From an uncultured Spirochaetaceae bacterium (GTDB taxonomy: Bacteria; Spirochaetota; Spirochaetia; Treponematales; UBA12059), in NCBI GenBank assembly GCA_938004315.1, contig CALKWG010000245.1, positions 1-7,676 of the forward strand: a stretch of 7,676 nucleotides of DNA, written 5' to 3'. The translations under genes and the position numbers were made by a program. Position 1 is the stretch's first letter. Every line of letters begins with the position of its first letter. Below the pieces are notes generated by a model. That model worked only from the letters and a program-made list of their open reading frames with translations. It was not told the origin of the DNA and did no database searches. Shown here in pieces: positions 4,638 to 7,676 of the stretch.

Positions 4638-6514
4638 TAGTTGAAGTCCCGCAGGGACTCGTCGATGCCTTTGCGCGTCTCGAACCAGAATTCGAGCGCG
4701 GCCTCGCCCGGATCTTCGTCGAAGAAGCTTATCCAGCGGTCGAGCTCGCGCGACGACTGCTTCTCGACGTCCCGCGCGCGCCGTAGGAAGCTCTTCACGA
4801 ACCGGACGTCGCTCTCGCTCTCCCAGTAGACGCCGGCGTTCCGGCTGTTGAGCCGGCTCGCCGCAGAGGACACCGAGCGCAGGTAGGCGTCGCGCTTGCC
4901 GTAGAGCGTCTCCATGGCCTGCGGCACGTAATCCTCCGCCCAGCCCCGGTGGAAGCGGCAGATGCCGGCGTTGTCCATGATGAGCTCCTTCTTCAGGCGC
5001 TCGGCGCAGGTTCGGCCCAGCTCGCGCGGCGGGAGGAATTCCGAACCGTAGTGCATGTAGTACTTACCCATGATGGCCATCGGCGCGAGCGCCCCGGGCG
5101 TCCAATACTGGTTGGGGACCATCCAGCCCTTGCGGCCGTTGGCCGCGTAGACGAAGCGGTCCAGGATGCGGACGCCGCGCTCGCGCCTGACGCGCCGGGC
5201 CCATTTTCGCACGCCCTCGGAAAGGTCGATAAGGCCCCGCTTATTCAGTATCGCGTCGATGAGCTCGACGCCCAACTTCGCGTTGTGCATCGAGTCGGCG
5301 ACGGGATCGAAGCCCTCGAGCTCCCAGCGCGGCTTAGACGAGACGCCCAGGTCCTCGGGCGAGAGCTCGCCCGAGTCAAGGCAGTCCATCAGCCAGGCCA
5401 GGACGCCGCCGCCAGAGATGGCGTCGAAGCCCGCGGCGTCGGACGCGCGATTGAGGAGCTCGGCGGCCCGCTGGTCGAAGACGCCGCACAGCGGCCCCAT
5501 GGTCTGGTAGGGCTCGTAATCCTTCTTGTATTCCCCGTTAAGCTTCTTGCAGACCGCGGAGCAGGGCTCGCCGCAGGTGGCCTGCTTCTTCGGCGCGATG
5601 GTCTCTTCGTTGAATTGCTTCAGGTAATGGTCGAGCACGAGGCGCTTATGGAGCTCCAGGCGCCTCTCCTCCGGCCATTCCACGCTGCGGTAATTGAACG
5701 CGATGATCCTGCCGCCTACGCTCGCGTAGTTGACGCCGAGGGTGCCGCCGGTCTGGAACTTCGGGTCGAAGCGATACTTAGTGGTCGCCTCGAAGTCCTT
5801 GACCGCGAGCTTCTGCTTGTATTTCTCCTCGAACCACGCGTCGGCCACGCTGCGGTCGCGGAAGTCGTCGTCCACCACGGTTCCGCCGTAGACGACGGCG
5901 GCGATGCCGTGCTCGGCCAGGAGCATTGAGCCGAAGCCGCCGCGCCCCGCCCAGGTATCGACGTCGCTGGCCCTGCCGTCCTTGACCGGGGCCGAGAGGA
6001 CGCCGGCGTAGTCGGTGACCAGGGCGGCCGGGCCTACGGCTAAGGCGCGGTACTCGCCGGCGTAGCGCGGCCCGCAGAGCCGCAGGGCCTCGTCCATCAT
6101 GGCGTAGGCGCCGCCGCGGCCGCCCGCCCACACGCGAGTCGCGTCGATCGGGATGAGCTCGACCTGCACCTCCTCGCCGTGGTCGCGGTTAAGGTAGAGC
6201 ACCGAGGGGCTGGGCGCCTTGCCGACGATCGAGACCATGTTTATGCCTAAGTTATCGAATACTAATCCTGCGCCGCCCATGCTCGATATATAGAAGCCGC
6301 GCCAGCAGGGCGAGAAGCCGTTGAAGACCAGGCGGTTCGATCCGGGTAAGATCGATCCGGCGAAGAGGCCCGTCCCGATGTTGAGGCTCCGATAACGGCC
6401 CGAGACGTGCAGGCCTAGGTCTACCGGCCCGAAATATTCCGCGAGCGGGTAGCGGCGGAGCTTGTAATACGCGGTGGCGGCGTCTACGAATAGGACTTTT
6501 TGGCAGCTTTCCAT
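4637..6514 (-). CDS. Aldehyde:ferredoxin oxidoreductase (tungstopterin) family protein
   Basis: AOR-family enzymes oxidise aldehydes to acids, or reduce acids, with ferredoxin, using a tungsten bis-pterin and a [4Fe-4S] cluster in the cytosol. The 625-residue protein has the full architecture. The N-terminal domain has GTGLFAGSILPGS (47-59) and FYISSMGGAGLVFDNLG (74-90), then WAGRGGFGSMLLAEHGI (188-204) and TGGTLGVNYASVGG. The cluster cysteines are C314, C318, C322 and distant C519. The pterin-contact motifs DAAGFD (359-364) and DNAGIC (514-519) match DxxG[LIF][DC]. The cluster spacing is C-x3-C-x3-C, not the C-x2-C-x3-C of the characterised archaeal enzyme. The start ATG at 6514 has GGAGGT 7 nt upstream. 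The TAA stop overlaps the PLPBP start. The substrate is unknown, and no ferredoxin, tungstate transporter or pterin gene is in the window. Confidence 0.93.
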   Translation of the reverse strand: MESCQKVLFVDAATAYYKLRRYPLAEYFGPVDLGLHVSGRYRSLNIGTGLFAGSILPGSNRLVFNGFSPCWRGFYISSMGGAGLVFDNLGINMVSIVGKAPSPSVLYLNRDHGEEVQVELIPIDATRVWAGGRGGAYAMMDEALRLCGPRYAGEYRALAVGPAALVTDYAGVLSAPVKDGRASDVDTWAGRGGFGSMLLAEHGIAAVVYGGTVVDDDFRDRSVADAWFEEKYKQKLAVKDFEATTKYRFDPKFQTGGTLGVNYASVGGRIIAFNYRSVEWPEERRLELHKRLVLDHYLKQFNEETIAPKKQATCGEPCSAVCKKLNGEYKKDYEPYQTMGPLCGVFDQRAAELLNRASDAAGFDAISGGGVLAWLMDCLDSGELSPEDLGVSSKPRWELEGFDPVADSMHNAKLGVELIDAILNKRGLIDLSEGVRKWARRVRRERGVRILDRFVYAANGRKGWMVPNQYWTPGALAPMAIMGKYYMHYGSEFLPPRELGRTCAERLKKELIMDNAGICRFHRGWAEDYVPQAMETLYGKRDAYLRSVSSAASRLNSRNAGVYWESESDVRFVKSFLRRARDVEKQSSRELDRWISFFDEDPGEAALEFWFETRKGIDESLRDFN

Positions 6515-6521
6515 GGCGGTA

Positions 6522-6527
6522 ACCTCC
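6522..6527 (-). promoter_or_regulatory. Strong ribosome binding site of the AOR gene
   Basis: GGAGGT on the minus strand is 7 nt before ATG at 6514. It is the best Shine-Dalgarno match among these genes and confirms the AOR start. The 31-nt gap that holds it shows no convincing promoter or terminator. Confidence 0.75.
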
Positions 6528-6545
6528 CCGGTATCGGCCTACATG

Positions 6546-7391
6546 TTATTGGACGACGACGGCGTAAGAAAACTCCCGGGCGTTGCCGGCGAAATCCGTA
6601 AGGCGCACGGTCAACAGCGATCGGCCCCGGCTCAGGGCCAGGGGGCCCAGGCGTAGGCGTCCGGCCGCGTCGTAGAGCTCGCGCTCAACCCGCGGGTCGG
6701 CGGAGACGATCATACCCCGCCCTCCCGAGCTCCAGGCGGCGTCGTGCCTCCAATCGAAGCGGATCGCGCCGTCTAGGAGCGCCGTGACGCGGAAGGGCAT
6801 GCCCGTCTGTCCCTGCGGCGTGAGCTCCGCCGCGTCGAGCGCCAGGGAGTAGGTCCCTTGGCGTACCGTAACGGAGCGCTCCAGGGGCTGCTCGGCGGCT
6901 CCCGATACGAGCCAGGCGCCGCGCAGGTTGGGCGCGAGCTGGTCGGCGGTAGGCGGCAGGAGCATGCGCGGATTGACGTAGCGCCTGTTTTGCAGGTCGA
7001 AGAGCTCGAAGCGCAGTTGACGCTCTCCTTCCAGTCCCATACCCAAGGTCTCGCCGGCCGTTACGCGCGCCTTATAGTCGGCCATGGAAGCGGGCTGCAT
7101 GCCGCTCAAGACGCTGAGCATGCCGCCGGGGTGCGCGTACGCGGCGACCGAAGCGAGGGCCAGGGGGAAGCCGTCGGGCAGCCTGGCCTTCCCGTAGGCG
7201 AATACCAGCTCGCCGTCCTCGGGGGCGCGTACCGGCGCGCCCCCGCCGGCGAAGGCCATGCCGCGCAGGTAGCCGCCGACGTAGCTGCCGAATTCCGACC
7301 GTACCGAGGACGGCTCCGATGGCCACTGGAAGGCCGACGCGGCGACGCATAGGATGAGCAGGATACCGGCCGCTAGGGCGCGTCTAGCCAT
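6546..7391 (-). CDS. Secreted M23/LytM-like protein with lost catalytic residues (pseudo-peptidase)
   Basis: This 281-residue protein starts with a clear signal peptide: MARR, a hydrophobic core to about residue 17, and a likely cut after ASA (A20). Residues 30-145 follow the M23 (lysostaphin-type) peptidase fold: SEFGSYVGGYLRGMAFA (32-48), GAPVRAPEDGELVFAYG (51-67), YAHPGGMLSVLSGM (85-98) and QLRFELFDLQNRRYVNPRMLL. The zinc and catalytic positions are gone: H-x3-D aligns with L42/A46, and the H-x-H of 'HLHFE' reads Q125-L-R127. It should therefore not cleave peptidoglycan. Residues about 155-281 look like beta-rich domains, ending in a 'TDFAGNAREF' motif common in extracellular beta-sandwiches. 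It may bind or regulate cell wall, as enzyme-dead LytM proteins do elsewhere. The ATG at 7391 has GGAGGAG upstream and lies 1 nt after the previous gene's stop. The stop is TAA at 6548-6546. Confidence 0.82.
   Translation of the reverse strand: MARRALAAGILLILCVAASAFQWPSEPSSVRSEFGSYVGGYLRGMAFAGGGAPVRAPEDGELVFAYGKARLPDGFPLALASVAAYAHPGGMLSVLSGMQPASMADYKARVTAGETLGMGLEGERQLRFELFDLQNRRYVNPRMLLPPTADQLAPNLRGAWLVSGAAEQPLERSVTVRQGTYSLALDAAELTPQGQTGMPFRVTALLDGAIRFDWRHDAAWSSGGRGMIVSADPRVERELYDAAGRLRLGPLALSRGRSLLTVRLTDFAGNAREFSYAVVVQ
7220..7245. repeat. Perfect 10-bp GC inverted repeat with 6-nt loop inside the M23-like gene
   Basis: CGGGGGCGCG (7220-7229) and CGCGCCCCCG (7236-7245) are exact reverse complements around TACCGG. 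The stretch encodes Gly/Ala/Pro/Arg codons at about residues 49-58. Base composition makes such stems more likely here, so function is doubtful. Confidence 0.6.
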
Positions 7392-7392
7392 G

Positions 7393-7622
7393 TCACTCCT
7401 CCGTGAAATCGAGCCTATAAAGGCCGTCGTTATATTCTATAAATAATGCGTCGCCCCTCATCCCGATGAGTAGGCTCGAGCTCGGCAGGTTCAAAGAGCC
7501 GTAGATGAGGGCCGGGGCCTTGAAGGCGACGACGGACTTGGCCTCGCCACGCTCGGCATAGAGGTAGGCGCGCGGGGCGCCCTCGCGGTAGAACGCGCGG
7601 AACTCGTCGGCGGCTACGGGTA
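7393..7622 (-). CDS. 3' end of an unrecognised gene, truncated by the contig end
   Basis: An open frame runs from the contig end to TGA at 7395-7393. It encodes about 76 C-terminal residues beginning near VAADEFRAFYREG, through AYLYAERGEAKSVVAFKAP and ALIYGSLNLPSSS, and ending GLYRLDFTEE. Alternating hydrophobic and polar residues suggest beta strands, perhaps the end of a beta-rich domain, but no family is recognised. The frame continues without a stop through 7623-7676, but those residues (including the well-known artefact peptide LSLHDALPI) come from sequencing adapter and must be discarded. The stop is separated by one base from the ATG of the M23-like gene, so the two are very likely co-translated and may act together at the cell envelope. 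The codon composition near the end (7414-7446) is unusually AT-rich for the window. Confidence 0.7.
7396..7402 (-). promoter_or_regulatory. Ribosome binding site of the M23-like gene inside the preceding gene
   Basis: GGAGGAG on the minus strand forms the last two Glu codons of the upstream gene and ends 4 nt before its own target ATG at 7391 (GGAGGAG-TGAC-ATG). It fixes the M23-like start and points to translational coupling. Confidence 0.75.
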
Positions 7623-7676
7623 AGATCGGAAGAGCGTCGTGTAGGGAAAGAGTGTAGGTCTCGGTGGTCGCGGTAT
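7623..7676. other. Illumina TruSeq universal adapter left on the contig end (artefact)
   Basis: From AGATCGGAAGAGCGTCGTGT at 7623 to the window end, the sequence follows the reverse complement of the TruSeq universal (P5-side) adapter. By direct comparison with the adapter as I know it, 52 of 54 bases agree, differing at 7658 (G for A) and 7672 (G for C). Genomic DNA ends at about 7622. The minus-strand frame translates this stretch to the familiar contaminant peptide TLSLHDALPI. Confidence 0.97.

Noticed and set aside
4949..5929. Long plus-strand open frame (326 codons) opposite the AOR gene
   Set aside because: The minus frame encodes a clear AOR with conserved motifs; long antisense frames are expected in GC-rich DNA and this one has no recognisable domain.
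6338..6362. Repeated CGATCCGG near the AOR N-terminus
   Set aside because: It encodes two Gly-Ser pairs in the conserved AGSILPGSN segment; coding explains it.
6515..6580. Possible promoter before the AOR gene (TAACAT with a TTTTCT-like -35)
   Set aside because: The -35 does not match the consensus and the gap is only 31 nt; co-transcription with the M23-like gene is simpler.
7414..7446. AT-rich patch resembling an internal promoter (TATAGG, TATAAC)
   Set aside because: No credible -35 at the right distance; the patch encodes Phe/Ile/Tyr/Asn-rich residues.

Overview
This is a GC-rich window (about two-thirds G+C by eye, not counted) in which every supported gene lies on the minus strand. 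In transcription order (high to low coordinates) it holds: the 3' end of an unrecognised gene; a secreted protein with an M23/LytM-like fold whose metal ligands are lost; a tungsten-type aldehyde:ferredoxin oxidoreductase (AOR) family protein; a YggS/PLPBP pyridoxal-phosphate homeostasis protein; a small exported or membrane protein; a flavodoxin-fold protein; adenine phosphoribosyltransferase (apt); a long, 'plant-type' cofactor-independent phosphoglycerate mutase (gpmI); a CYTH-domain (CyaB-like) protein; and the 5' two-thirds of tRNA-Val(UAC), cut by the window edge.

The last 54 bases (7623-7676) are not biological. They match the reverse complement of the Illumina TruSeq universal adapter with two mismatches, so this is probably the end of an assembled contig and native sequence stops at about 7622. 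The gene reading into it is artificially extended.

Layout: the genes form two tight groups. Group 1 (7622 to 3433) is [unknown end] - M23-like - AOR - PLPBP - small membrane protein, with gaps of 1, 31, -1 and 5 nt. Group 2 (3361 to 99) is flavodoxin-like - apt - gpmI - CYTH, with gaps of 44, 50 and 4 nt. It follows a 71-nt spacer carrying a very good sigma70-type promoter (TTGACA, 17 nt, TAGTAT) whose predicted start is only 4-5 nt before the GTG start codon, which would give a nearly leaderless message. tRNA-Val has its own plausible promoter in the 43 nt after the CYTH gene.

Organism: an anaerobe is suggested by the AOR, which normally passes electrons to ferredoxin. From memory, the 141-aa membrane protein and the plant-type iPGM resemble those of spirochaetes, so a high-GC spirochaete from a metagenome is my best guess at modest confidence. 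The group 2 enzymes are housekeeping (glycolysis, purine salvage). The most unusual arrangement is an AOR translationally coupled (TAATG) to a PLP-binding protein, behind a pseudo-peptidase. No clearly new multi-gene system is visible. The strongest unexplained DNA structure is a perfect 15-bp inverted repeat with a 6-nt loop inside gpmI.
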